64,000 bases of DNA from Micromonospora cremea (lineage in GTDB: Bacteria; Actinomycetota; Actinomycetes; Mycobacteriales; Micromonosporaceae), in NCBI RefSeq assembly GCF_900143515.1, contig NZ_FSQT01000002.1, forward strand, positions 4,279,501 through 4,343,500. The letters run 5' to 3'. Positions 1 through 7,042 of the stretch are shown one piece after another. Position 1 is the first letter of the stretch. Each line of letters opens with the position of its first letter. The notes under the pieces were generated by a model. The model searched no databases, was not told where the DNA came from, and was given only the letters and a program-made list of their open reading frames with translations. The position numbers were made by a program, and so were the translations under genes.

Positions 1-638
1 TCGGGCTCGGGGTGCTGCTCACCGCCGGGCGCCGGGTGTTGCTGCGCCGTGCGGCCGTCGCGACGGCCCTGCTCGTCGCGGGCGGCGCGCTGATCGCCGT
101 CCGGTTGGCGTACGTGGCCAGCCGGGGGCACTCGCTGCGCTACGGCGGCTTCGGCGCGCCGGACCTGATGGCGCTGACCGGCGGTTGGCAGGAGATGCGG
201 CCGGTGGTCGGGTCGCTGGTCGGCGTCGCCGCGTGCCTGCTGCTCGTCGCGGCGGCGCAGGTGCCCCGGCTGCGGCTGCCACTGCTCGGCGCCCTCGTCG
301 TGGTCAACCTCGTCACCATGCAGGTGATCGATCAGCGGCTGGTGCGGCCGATGGCCGCGAGCAGCGCGCCGACCCCACGGGTGGCCGACCTCGGGGTGCG
401 TCCCGGCGAGCAGGTGTGGTCCTCCACCGGCGTGCACTACATCCTGCGGCTCAACCTCAGTCATCAGGTGACCTGGACCGACGTGCGGTGGTTCCGCGAG
501 CAGCCGCCGGCCGCGGCGCAGGTGGTCTTCACCCGGTGGGCGCCCGGCGAACCCGACGACTGGGACGGCGCGAAGTACGGCTTCGTCCGGCTGGGCGGCA
601 ACGCGGACCAGCACTGGGCGGCCTGGCGGCGGGCCTGA
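1..638 (+). CDS. C-terminal part of a polytopic membrane protein (5' end outside window)
   Basis: The reading frame is open to the window edge, so the GTG at 12 is probably internal and the gene is truncated by the window. The visible part has at least three hydrophobic segments (around residues 12-32, 65-83 and 88-103 counted from position 12), then a soluble tail of about 100 residues containing VGSL, NLVTMQVIDQ and WTDVRWF. This layout (membrane helices then a short extracytoplasmic tail) resembles the end of GT-C type or other large surface-polymer membrane proteins, like the proteins at 19664 and 29595, but no family motif is visible. A strong hairpin follows at 652-700. Function unknown; an envelope role is inferred from the neighbours only. 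Confidence 0.6.
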   Translation, partial: GLGVLLTAGRRVLLRRAAVATALLVAGGALIAVRLAYVASRGHSLRYGGFGAPDLMALTGGWQEMRPVVGSLVGVAACLLLVAAAQVPRLRLPLLGALVVVNLVTMQVIDQRLVRPMAASSAPTPRVADLGVRPGEQVWSSTGVHYILRLNLSHQVTWTDVRWFREQPPAAAQVVFTRWAPGEPDDWDGAKYGFVRLGGNADQHWAAWRRA

Positions 639-651
639 CCCGCGCCGCCCC

Positions 652-700
652 GCGTCCGGTGGACATCAATTTTCGTAAACGGGGGATGTCCACCGGACGC
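652..700. terminator. Hairpin between convergent genes
   Basis: A perfect 16-bp inverted repeat (652-667 with 685-700; GCGTCCGGTGGACATC and its complement) encloses a 17-nt AT-richer loop. It lies between the end of the first gene and the end of the minus-strand GNAT gene, so it can serve both as a terminator. There is no T-run, which is common in high-GC actinobacteria. Confidence 0.6.
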
Positions 701-746
701 ACGGGCGGTTAATGGTGTCGGGCCATTGCGGAATGCGCGCCGGCCA

Positions 747-1283
747 TCAGCGCCGGCGGCGGTCCTGCCGGCGCAGGGAAATGGGGATGACGGTGATTTC
801 CCGACCGTCGGACATCTCCTGTCGCGGAGTGCCCTCGACGAATCGGAAACGCCGGTTCATCTGCCGTACGACGGTGTTGTGCGCGAGCACCTCCCCGTCG
901 AGCCGGTCCAGATGCAGCCCGTCGAAGGCGTACTCGACGGCCTCCCGCATGACCGCCAGCCAGGCGGGCAGTGTCTCGTCCCGCCCGGCCAGACCCTCGG
1001 CGTCCAGATAGAAGCCCAAGGCGCCGGTCCGGGGCTCGTCCAACCTCAGGTCGAAGAAGGTGACCACACCGCAGGGCCGGTCGTCGCGGACGTACACCAG
1101 CACCCGCCGGGACGGGTCGTTCCGCACCGCCGACCACCACCGGGCGTGCTCGTCGGCGGTGATGTCGTGACGAGTCTTGCTGACCTGACGATTGGTTTCC
1201 TGATTACGCCAGGACAACATCAGGTGAACATCGTCCACCGTCGCTTCGCGCAGCACGTACCTCTCGCTTTCCTGACTGTTCAC
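747..1283 (-). CDS. GNAT N-acetyltransferase, PseH-like
   Basis: About 178 residues of GNAT fold, beginning YVLREATVDDVHLMLSWRN, an opening typical of PseH-type acetyltransferases (LSWRN followed by an HARWW-like segment). PseH transfers acetyl from acetyl-CoA to the 4-amino group of the altrose intermediate in pseudaminic acid synthesis; the PseI homologue at 4382 supports that assignment. An ATG exists at 1394 but would overlap the divergent ACP gene and lie upstream of a TAGGGT -10 box (1297-1302, minus strand), so the GTG at 1283 is preferred. The protein ends in an Arg-rich tail (RRQDRRRR). It could instead acetylate another amino sugar or a protein; substrate is inferred from context. 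Confidence 0.72.
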   Translation of the reverse strand: MNSQESERYVLREATVDDVHLMLSWRNQETNRQVSKTRHDITADEHARWWSAVRNDPSRRVLVYVRDDRPCGVVTFFDLRLDEPRTGALGFYLDAEGLAGRDETLPAWLAVMREAVEYAFDGLHLDRLDGEVLAHNTVVRQMNRRFRFVEGTPRQEMSDGREITVIPISLRRQDRRRR

Positions 1284-1296
1284 GTCCGGTCCCGGA

Positions 1297-1302
1297 ACCC
1301 TA
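1297..1302 (-). promoter_or_regulatory. -10 box for the PseH-like gene
   Basis: TAGGGT on the minus strand, 13 nt before the GTG at 1283, implying a leader of only a few nucleotides. It supports the short start over the upstream ATG. Confidence 0.4.
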
Positions 1303-1343
1303 CCCGGACGTACCGGGAAATCAGATATCCATTCGTTGGGCTG

Positions 1344-1349
1344 TAGACT
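1344..1349 (+). promoter_or_regulatory. -10 box, leaderless promoter of the ACP operon
   Basis: TAGACT lies exactly 7 nt before the ATG at 1357 and no Shine-Dalgarno sequence is present between them. This is the arrangement expected for a leaderless mRNA starting at or next to the initiation codon. Confidence 0.6.
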
Positions 1350-1356
1350 CCGACGC

Positions 1357-1608
1357 ATGAACGAATTGAGTCGCGCGCAGATTCGCGACCTCATGGCTCA
1401 GGTGTTGAAGAACCAGGACAAGGAGCTGCCGGCGCACGACGCTGCGCAGCTGCGGGAGATCGGCTTCCGGTCGCTGGACTTCTCCGAGCTGGCCCTGCGG
1501 GTGGAGGACGAGACGGGGGAGGAGCTCAACTTCGACGCCCCCGGCCTGCGCCGCATCGCCACCGTCGGCGACGTCCTCGACTTCCTCGTCGAGCTTCAGC
1601 GGCAGTGA
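1357..1608 (+). CDS. Acyl carrier protein (phosphopantetheine-binding)
   Basis: An 83-residue acidic helical protein with the carrier-protein signature GFRSLDFSELALRVEDE; Ser39 is the predicted 4'-phosphopantetheine attachment site. Length and motif fit a stand-alone ACP/PCP. It opens a four-gene set with overlapping starts and stops: its TGA overlaps the GTG of the AMP-ligase (GTGA at 1605-1608). The expected role is to carry an acyl or aminoacyl group loaded by that ligase and modified by the SDR. The ATG at 1357 is chosen over the in-frame TTG at 1336 because of the leaderless -10 box. The cargo cannot be told from sequence. Confidence 0.85.
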   Translation: MNELSRAQIRDLMAQVLKNQDKELPAHDAAQLREIGFRSLDFSELALRVEDETGEELNFDAPGLRRIATVGDVLDFLVELQRQ

Positions 1609-2888
1609 CCAGCGCGACAGCTCACCCCCGGGGCGCCGGGTATCCGGAACCGGCCGGCGTCGACAACCGGCTCGTCGTCGGGGGCGCCGCGCTGACCTGG
1701 CGGGCGCTGCCGACACCGGCGTTGCCCGATCCCGCCGCGGTGCTCGCGCACTCCGCCGGGCACGCGCTCGCCGCCGCGCGGCAGCACGCGGTGTACGGCA
1801 CCGAGCTGTTGCTCAGCACCGCGAGCCGGGTCGACGCGGCGATGCGCGCGGAGCTGCTGGACGCCGGGTTCACCGTGACGGTCCTCGACGACGACGGCGT
1901 GCACCCGAGCGCACCGCCTCGGCCGCGAGCCGCCGAACCCGGCCGGCTCTGGCTGCTGACGTCCGGCTCGACCGGCCGCCCCAAGCGCGTGGGGCACACC
2001 CTGGACACGCTGACGACCGTGCGCGCCGACCAGCCCGACCGGACCTGGCTCTGCCCCTACGCCCCCGGCACGTACGCCTGGTGGCAGGTGGTCACCCTGT
2101 CGCTGACCCAGCCCGGTCAGCACCTGGTATTGGTCGAGCCGGACGAGCTCGACGAGTGGCCGGCGGTCGCCGCCAGGCACGGAGTCGACGCCGCGTCCGG
2201 CACGCCGACCTTCTGGCGGCGCACCCTGTACCGGGACGCCGCCGCGCTGGCGCGGGTCCCGCTGCGCCAGATCACCCTCGGCGGGGAACCGGTGGACCAG
2301 GCGATCCTGGACCAGCTACGTGCGCTCTTTCCCGCCGCCCGGATCTCCTGGATCTACGCGTCCTCCGAGGTGGGCGCTTCGATCGTGGTGCACGACGGGC
2401 GGGCCGGGTTTCCGGTCGGCTGGCTGGACCGGGCGAGCCCCGGCCGGCCGACCCTCTCCGTCCGCGGCGACGAGCTGGTCGTCACCTCCCCGTACCACGG
2501 CGTCGGGCTGGCCGGCCCGGTCCGCACCGGGGACCGGGTGCAGGTGGTCGACGACCGGGTGCTGATCACCGGCCGGCTGGACTCCGACGAGATCAACGTC
2601 GGGGGCAGCAAGGTCTCCGCCGGCGTGGTCCGCGGTGTGCTGACCGGGCACCCCGCGGTGGCCTGGGCCCGGGTCACCGGCCGCCGCGCCCCGGTGCTCG
2701 GCCGGATGGTGGTCGCCGAGGTGGTCCTGGCCCCCGCCGCCCCGTCCGACCGCCTTGCCGTCCACGTGCCGGACGAGGCCGCGCTGGTCCGCTGGTGCGC
2801 CGACCGGCTGCCCGAGCACGCGGTGCCACGCCGGATTCGTGTGCTGACCGAGATCCCCGTCAAGGAGACCCTGAAGAGCGATGTCTGA
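1605..2888 (+). CDS. AMP-dependent acyl/aryl ligase (ANL superfamily), short form
   Basis: A 427-residue adenylating enzyme. The P-loop LTSGSTGRPKRVG is at about 118-130; further core motifs are YASSEVGAS, RTGDRVQVV, the hinge-like GRLDSDEINVGG and a C-terminal PVKETLKSDV carrying the likely catalytic lysine three residues before the end. Typical ANL enzymes are 500-550 residues; the shortening is mainly N-terminal. Expected reaction: a carboxylic acid plus ATP gives acyl-AMP, then transfer to the ACP encoded immediately upstream. It starts with GTG inside the ACP stop and its end overlaps the next ATG by 8 nt, so translation is probably coupled. The substrate is unknown: no readable specificity code was identified. 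Confidence 0.82.
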   Translation: MTSATAHPRGAGYPEPAGVDNRLVVGGAALTWRALPTPALPDPAAVLAHSAGHALAAARQHAVYGTELLLSTASRVDAAMRAELLDAGFTVTVLDDDGVHPSAPPRPRAAEPGRLWLLTSGSTGRPKRVGHTLDTLTTVRADQPDRTWLCPYAPGTYAWWQVVTLSLTQPGQHLVLVEPDELDEWPAVAARHGVDAASGTPTFWRRTLYRDAAALARVPLRQITLGGEPVDQAILDQLRALFPAARISWIYASSEVGASIVVHDGRAGFPVGWLDRASPGRPTLSVRGDELVVTSPYHGVGLAGPVRTGDRVQVVDDRVLITGRLDSDEINVGGSKVSAGVVRGVLTGHPAVAWARVTGRRAPVLGRMVVAEVVLAPAAPSDRLAVHVPDEAALVRWCADRLPEHAVPRRIRVLTEIPVKETLKSDV

Positions 2889-3636
2889 CCTCGCCGACAC
2901 CCAGCTCGTCCCGCCCAGTTCCGTGGTCCTCGTCTCCGGCGGCTCCCGGGGGCTGGGCCTGGCCATCGTGACCGACCTGCTCGACAAGGGCGTACGGGTG
3001 GCCGCGTTCGCCCGCACCGTCACCCCTGAGCTGGAGAAGCTCGCGGCCGAGCACCCCGATCGGGTGTACGTCGGCTCGGTGGACGTCACCGACCTGCGTG
3101 CTGCCCAGGGCTTCGTCCGAGAGGTGGAGCAGCGCCTCGGCCCGATCGACGGCATCGTCAACAATGCCGCCGTCGGGCAGGACTCCCTGCACGTGCACAC
3201 CGCCACCGACGACATCGCCCGGATCATCGAGACCAACCTGACCGCGCCGTTGCAGCTGACCCGGCTGGTGGTCCGGCGGATGCTCGGCAAGGGGCTGCGG
3301 GGGCGGATCGTCAACATCACGTCGATCTGCGCGCAGCGCGGCTTCCCCGGGCTGGTCGCGTACTCGGCGACCAAGGGCGGCATGGACGCCGCAACCCGCT
3401 CACTCGCCCGGGAGCTGGGTGGCCGGATGCTGGTGAACGCCGTCGCCCCCGGCTTCTTCGCCTCGGAGATGTCCGCGGTGCTCGGCCCCACCCAGCTCGA
3501 CCAGATCGTGCGCCGCACCCCGACCGGGCACCTGACCGAGCCGGCGGAGGTCGTGCCGGTGGTCCGGATGCTGTTGCGTGAGCAGACCAACATCAACGGC
3601 CAAGTCATCGTGGTGGACGGTGCCGCCTCCATCTGA
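2881..3636 (+). CDS. SDR family oxidoreductase (3-oxoacyl-ACP reductase-like)
   Basis: A 251-residue classical short-chain dehydrogenase. The nucleotide-binding glycine motif GGSRGLG is at about 20-26, NNAA at 94-97, catalytic Ser148, and YSATK (Tyr161/Lys165) in place. The C-terminus NINGQVIVVDGAASI is typical of FabG-like enzymes. Sitting directly after ACP and ligase with an 8-nt overlap, it most likely reduces a carrier-bound keto group, though a sugar or free substrate cannot be excluded. The following small gene starts inside its last codons. Confidence 0.85.
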   Translation: MSDLADTQLVPPSSVVLVSGGSRGLGLAIVTDLLDKGVRVAAFARTVTPELEKLAAEHPDRVYVGSVDVTDLRAAQGFVREVEQRLGPIDGIVNNAAVGQDSLHVHTATDDIARIIETNLTAPLQLTRLVVRRMLGKGLRGRIVNITSICAQRGFPGLVAYSATKGGMDAATRSLARELGGRMLVNAVAPGFFASEMSAVLGPTQLDQIVRRTPTGHLTEPAEVVPVVRMLLREQTNINGQVIVVDGAASI

Positions 3637-4069
3637 CCTGCGGCCACGTCCGGGCCGTGCCGGCGGGCCGCGCCTGGTGCCGGGACTGCTGGCCGTCGCC
3701 GAGCGCCACCTGCGGATCGGCGCCCCCGCCGTGCTGACCGACGCGGTGACCCGCAGTTACCTCGATGATGGACGCTGCGTGGGCTGGTACGGGCCGCCGA
3801 CGCCCGGGTGGCGGGTGGCCATCGACGCCGAGCGCGCAGAAGCCCCGGTGCCTCCGGCGCTGGCTCGCCGGTTCGGCGCGGCGGACTTCTGGGCGCGGTG
3901 GACCCGGGCCGAGTGCTGCTGCAAGCTGGTTGACATGCCGGTGGTTGCCTGGTGGCGCCGCTACGGGCTGGGTACGCCGGCCGACGGAGCGGCGGTCTGG
4001 CGGACCCTGCGGATCGCCGACCTGGTGGTCACCGTCGGCTTCGCCCCGTCGCCCGGCGTCGCCGCGTAG
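3620..4069 (+). CDS. Putative minimal 4'-phosphopantetheinyl transferase-like protein
   Basis: About 149 residues starting at a GTG that overlaps the SDR end by 17 nt. No strong family match is obvious, but two features in order recall phosphopantetheinyl transferases: a VAIDAE segment (like GVDIE, Mg2+ ligands Asp and Glu) and, about 30 residues later, WARWTRAECCCKL (like the W-x-K-E-A-x-x-K motif, here with Glu and a downstream Lys kept and the usual K before E replaced by A). The size is below the usual 200-250 residues. The position at the end of an ACP-ligase-SDR cassette fits a dedicated carrier-activating enzyme. This is an inference; it may be a degenerate or unrelated protein. Confidence 0.45.
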   Translation: MPPPSDLRPRPGRAGGPRLVPGLLAVAERHLRIGAPAVLTDAVTRSYLDDGRCVGWYGPPTPGWRVAIDAERAEAPVPPALARRFGAADFWARWTRAECCCKLVDMPVVAWWRRYGLGTPADGAAVWRTLRIADLVVTVGFAPSPGVAA

Positions 4070-4154
4070 CCCGGTTTCGTCCCGCCGACGCGCCGCGGTG
4101 GCTACTGCTCCTGACGGCCGGGGTGCTGCCGCTGTCGTCTGCACCCCTGTAGAG

Positions 4155-4206
4155 CTGCCCCGCATCTGGGGCAGTGTTCCTGCCGGTCCCATATCTGGGG
4201 CAGCTC
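4155..4206. repeat. Short palindromes with a TGGGGCAG core
   Basis: CTGCCCC (4155-4161) and GGGGCAG (4168-4174) form a 7-bp inverted repeat, followed by ATATCTGGGGCAGCTC. The 16-mer TGGGGCAGCTCGACAG at 4196-4211 recurs exactly at 45315-45330, where it also forms a TGCCCCA/TGGGGCA palindrome. The 4070-4381 intergenic stretch holds only these repeats and the tandem array; no gene is seen. Confidence 0.6.
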
Positions 4207-4302
4207 GACAGGGCGCGCCCACGACAGGGCGCGCCCACGACAGGGCGCGCCCACGACAGGGCGCGCCCACGACAGGGCGCGCCCACGACAGGGCGCGCCC
4301 AC
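4207..4302. repeat. Tandem array of six 16-bp units
   Basis: Six identical, head-to-tail copies of GACAGGGCGCGCCCAC begin at 4207, 4223, 4239, 4255, 4271 and 4287; a seventh partial copy (GACAGG) starts at 4303. Each unit contains the 8-bp palindrome GGCGCGCC. It lies between the convergent ends of the carrier-protein cassette and the PseI-like gene. Confidence 0.95.
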
Positions 4303-4381
4303 GACAGGACGGCGGGGCCCGACCGGTGCCGGAGCTACCGCGCGCGGCAGCCCCGGCCCGCTCCGCGTTCGCGGCCGACGG

Positions 4382-5434
4382 TCAGATCAGGTCCCAGCTC
4401 AGGGGAGTGCCGCGCGGGACATCGGTGGCGAAGGTCCGGCCCAGCACCCGGTCGATTTCCACCGGGGCCAGTCCGCCGGCCGGCCGGATGGACCGGACGT
4501 TGTGCGTGGTGACCGGGTCACCGGCCCGCACGTCCTCGACCACGAAGAGCGAGCGGCGGAACCGGAGCCCCTCCCGCTCGGCCGGGGTCGGGCCGATCGC
4601 GGCACCGCCCAGCGCCGCGTACGCCCGGCTCGACTCGGCGACCAGGGCCGTCAGCTCCGTCGGGTTGAGCGAGAAGTCGGAGTCCACACCCCCGTCGGCC
4701 CGGTCCAATGTCACGTGCTTCTCGATGAAGCAGGCGCCGAGCGCCACCGAGGCGACCGCCACCCCGATGCCGGGCGTGTGGTCGGAGAGCCCGACCGGCA
4801 CACCGAACGCGCCGGCCAGCACCGGCAGTCGGCGCAGGTTGCTGTCCGCCGGCGGGGCCGGGTAGGACGCGGTGCAGGCCAGCAGGACGATGCCCGCCGC
4901 GCCGCCGTCGCGGGCGGTCCGCACGGCGGCGTCGATCTCGGCGACCGTCGCCATCCCGGTGGAGATCACCATCGGCTTGCCGGTGCTGGCCACCAACCGG
5001 ATCAGCGGCAGATCGACCAGCTCCGACGAAGCGATCTTGTACGCCGGTGCGTCCAGCGACTCCAGCAGCTCCACGGCGGTCGCGTCGAACGGTGACGAGA
5101 AGACGGTCAGGCCGCGCTGACGGGCCCGCTCGAAGATCGGGCCGTGCCACTCGTACGGGGTGTGCGCCCGCTCGTAGAGGCGGTACAGGTTCTCCCCGCC
5201 CCACAGCTCGTGCCCGCTGGAGATGCGGAAGGCCGGGGTGTCGACGTCGATCGTGATGGTGTCCGGGCGGTACGTCTGGAGCTTGAGCGCGTGCGCCCCG
5301 CTCTCCGCCACCGCGTCGACGATGGCCAGCGCCCGGTCCAGGTCGCCGTTGTGGTTACCGGACATCTCGGCGACCACGAAGGGCCGCTCGCCGGCACCGA
5401 CCGCGTGCGGTCCGATCTTGATTGTCGCCGTCAT
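4382..5434 (-). CDS. pseI: Pseudaminic acid synthase (NeuB/PseI family)
   Basis: A 350-residue NeuB-family enzyme condensing phosphoenolpyruvate with a 2,4-diacetamido hexose to give a nonulosonic acid. The TIM-barrel part opens with FVVAEMSGNHNGDLDRALAI and continues with KLQTYRPDT, SSPFDATAVELLE, KIASSEL, STGMAT, GLSDHTPG and EKHVTLDR; a C-terminal SAF (antifreeze-like) domain covers about 290-350. AEMSGNHNG and the LYERAHTPYEWH region are closer to PseI than to sialic acid synthases, so pseudaminic acid is the favoured product; legionaminic or Kdn-type products cannot be excluded. ATG start with AGAGGT upstream. Together with the PseH-like GNAT it indicates a nonulosonic acid pathway whose other enzymes lie outside the window. 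Confidence 0.85.
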   Translation of the reverse strand: MTATIKIGPHAVGAGERPFVVAEMSGNHNGDLDRALAIVDAVAESGAHALKLQTYRPDTITIDVDTPAFRISSGHELWGGENLYRLYERAHTPYEWHGPIFERARQRGLTVFSSPFDATAVELLESLDAPAYKIASSELVDLPLIRLVASTGKPMVISTGMATVAEIDAAVRTARDGGAAGIVLLACTASYPAPPADSNLRRLPVLAGAFGVPVGLSDHTPGIGVAVASVALGACFIEKHVTLDRADGGVDSDFSLNPTELTALVAESSRAYAALGGAAIGPTPAEREGLRFRRSLFVVEDVRAGDPVTTHNVRSIRPAGGLAPVEIDRVLGRTFATDVPRGTPLSWDLI

Positions 5435-5567
5435 TCCGACCTCTGCTCAGGTACGTCCGCACCGGAGTGCGGTGGTGCTGTCGTCGTCCACCCGGCGGGC
5501 GGAGGACCTGGAAAACCAGGGCGCCGGGAGCCGACCCGGCTCCCGGCGTGGTGTGCGGTGCGGGCGG

Positions 5568-6740
5568 TCACGGCAGGCGGCCCGCGGCCAGCGCGTCGGG
5601 CCGGGTCGGTGCCACGTCGCCGCCGGCGTGCCCGTCGCCGGTGCCCGTCGCACCGCCGGCCGGTCGGCCGGGTTCCTCGTCGGCGGCGACCGATCCGGCG
5701 CCGCCCGCCGAGCCCGGCCGCCGCAGCCGGCCCGCAACCCGGTGCGCCTGGCGCAGCGCCGAGTACGCCCGGTAGTCGCCGCGCCCGACCAGCCGGTGCT
5801 TCAGCCCGGTCACGCCCGCGGGCATCGGGTAGCCGCCGGTGGGCAGGTAGCGGCGGTAGTGCTCGACGACGCGGTCGAAGAACGCCCGCCGCAGGTGCGG
5901 GTGCAGGCGGTCGTCGTTGCCGACCACCACCAGGTAGTGGCTGATCATCAGCTGGAAGAGCTCGGCCTGCAACCCCTCGTCCGGGTGCCGCCGGCGGACC
6001 CAGTCCATCAGCCGCTCGTACTGCCCGAACGCGTCGAAGTGCCGACCGCTGCGGGTGGAGGTGATGGCGCCCTGCCGACCCTGCCGGTACAGGTAGCACA
6101 CCCGGTTCAGCACGGAGATCTTCTCCGCGCCGATCAGCAGCGGGTGGCTGAACGGGATGTCCTCGTACCAGCCGGGAAAGAACCGCAGCTCCAGCTCGTC
6201 CAGGAAGGCCCGGCGGACCACCTTGTTCCACGCCGTGTGCTGGACGCGCAGCAGCTGCGGCTGGTCGGTGAGGCGGGCCACGGCCGGCATCCCGCGCAGC
6301 AGGTGACTGCTCGCGTCGACCTCCCGCCGGCCGTCCTCCTGCACCCGCAGGTGATCCAGCATCAGCACGTCGGGCTGGTGCTGGCGCAGCCGGTCCAGCA
6401 CCGCCGAGATGGTGCCCGGTGGCAGCCAGTCGTCGCTGTCGACGAACCAGACGTACCGGCCGGTGGCCACGTCGAGGCCGGCGTTGCGGGCCAGACCCAG
6501 ACCCACGTTGCTGCTCAGGTGCACGACGCGGACGCCGTCGCGGCCGGCGGCGTACGAGCGCAGCATCGCCCCGCAGCCGTCCGGGGAGGCGTCATCGACG
6601 GCGATCAGCTCGACCGCGTCCGACTCGCCCGCCGGAATGTCGGCCCGGATCGACTCGAGGCACTGGTACAGGTACGCCTCGACGCCGTACACGGGCACGA
6701 CGATGCTCAGCAGCGGCGCGTGCGTCGGCTCATTGACCAC
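5568..6740 (-). CDS. Glycosyltransferase family 2
   Basis: A 390-residue GT-A enzyme. The N-terminus LSIVVPVYGVEAYLYQCLES, a VDDASPDG segment (nucleotide-binding Asp) and WFVDSDDWL (DxD, metal binding) identify family 2. The central region (NKVVRRAFL, FPGWYEDIPFSHPLL) resembles capsular and teichoic-acid glycosyltransferases. The last 60-70 residues are a low-complexity Gly/Ala/Pro/Arg tail. GTG start with AAGGTGG a few nt upstream. It probably adds a sugar to the surface polymer built by this island; donor and acceptor are unknown. Confidence 0.82.
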   Translation of the reverse strand: MVNEPTHAPLLSIVVPVYGVEAYLYQCLESIRADIPAGESDAVELIAVDDASPDGCGAMLRSYAAGRDGVRVVHLSSNVGLGLARNAGLDVATGRYVWFVDSDDWLPPGTISAVLDRLRQHQPDVLMLDHLRVQEDGRREVDASSHLLRGMPAVARLTDQPQLLRVQHTAWNKVVRRAFLDELELRFFPGWYEDIPFSHPLLIGAEKISVLNRVCYLYRQGRQGAITSTRSGRHFDAFGQYERLMDWVRRRHPDEGLQAELFQLMISHYLVVVGNDDRLHPHLRRAFFDRVVEHYRRYLPTGGYPMPAGVTGLKHRLVGRGDYRAYSALRQAHRVAGRLRRPGSAGGAGSVAADEEPGRPAGGATGTGDGHAGGDVAPTRPDALAAGRLP

Positions 6741-6899
6741 CCCGCCACCTTCGACGGCCCGGGTGGCCGGCCCCGGAACCTGGCGTGGCGCAAGGAGGTG
6801 GAATCCCTGAACTTGCGCGGAGCGGCAGGTTAACGCCGCCCGCCGACCTGCGCGCGGAGCCGGCCCGTTGCGCGTCCGTCACCGGTGAGACACGTCCGG

Positions 6900-6928
6900 T
6901 TCACCCGGTAGTGACCCGGTAGTAGTGT
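6900..6928 (+). promoter_or_regulatory. Possible promoter for the acyltransferase gene
   Basis: TTCACC at 6900-6905, a 17-nt spacer and TAGTGT at 6923-6928. A direct repeat ACCCGGTAGT(G) occupies the spacer. The rest of 6741-7042 contains no gene. Confidence 0.35.
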
Positions 6929-7042
6929 GCCCCGGTGCGGCCCTGCCGGGCCGTCGTGGGCGTTGCCGTCGCGCGCCGTCCGCAGCCGCGCCGGGGAGGA
7001 GAGGTACGTGCTGGTGACCCTGCGGAGCGTCGGGATCCCGGC

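Noticed and set aside
1284..1394. Longer PseH-like start at 1394
   Set aside because: It would overlap the ACP coding region and lies upstream of the minus-strand -10 box; the added residues are not typical of the family.
4207..4302. The 16-bp tandem array as a CRISPR
   Set aside because: Units are directly contiguous with no spacers between them.
3765..4865. A 366-codon plus-strand open frame running through the tandem array
   Set aside because: It overlaps the PPTase-like gene out of frame, reads the 16-bp array as repeats and continues antisense to pseI; no start support.
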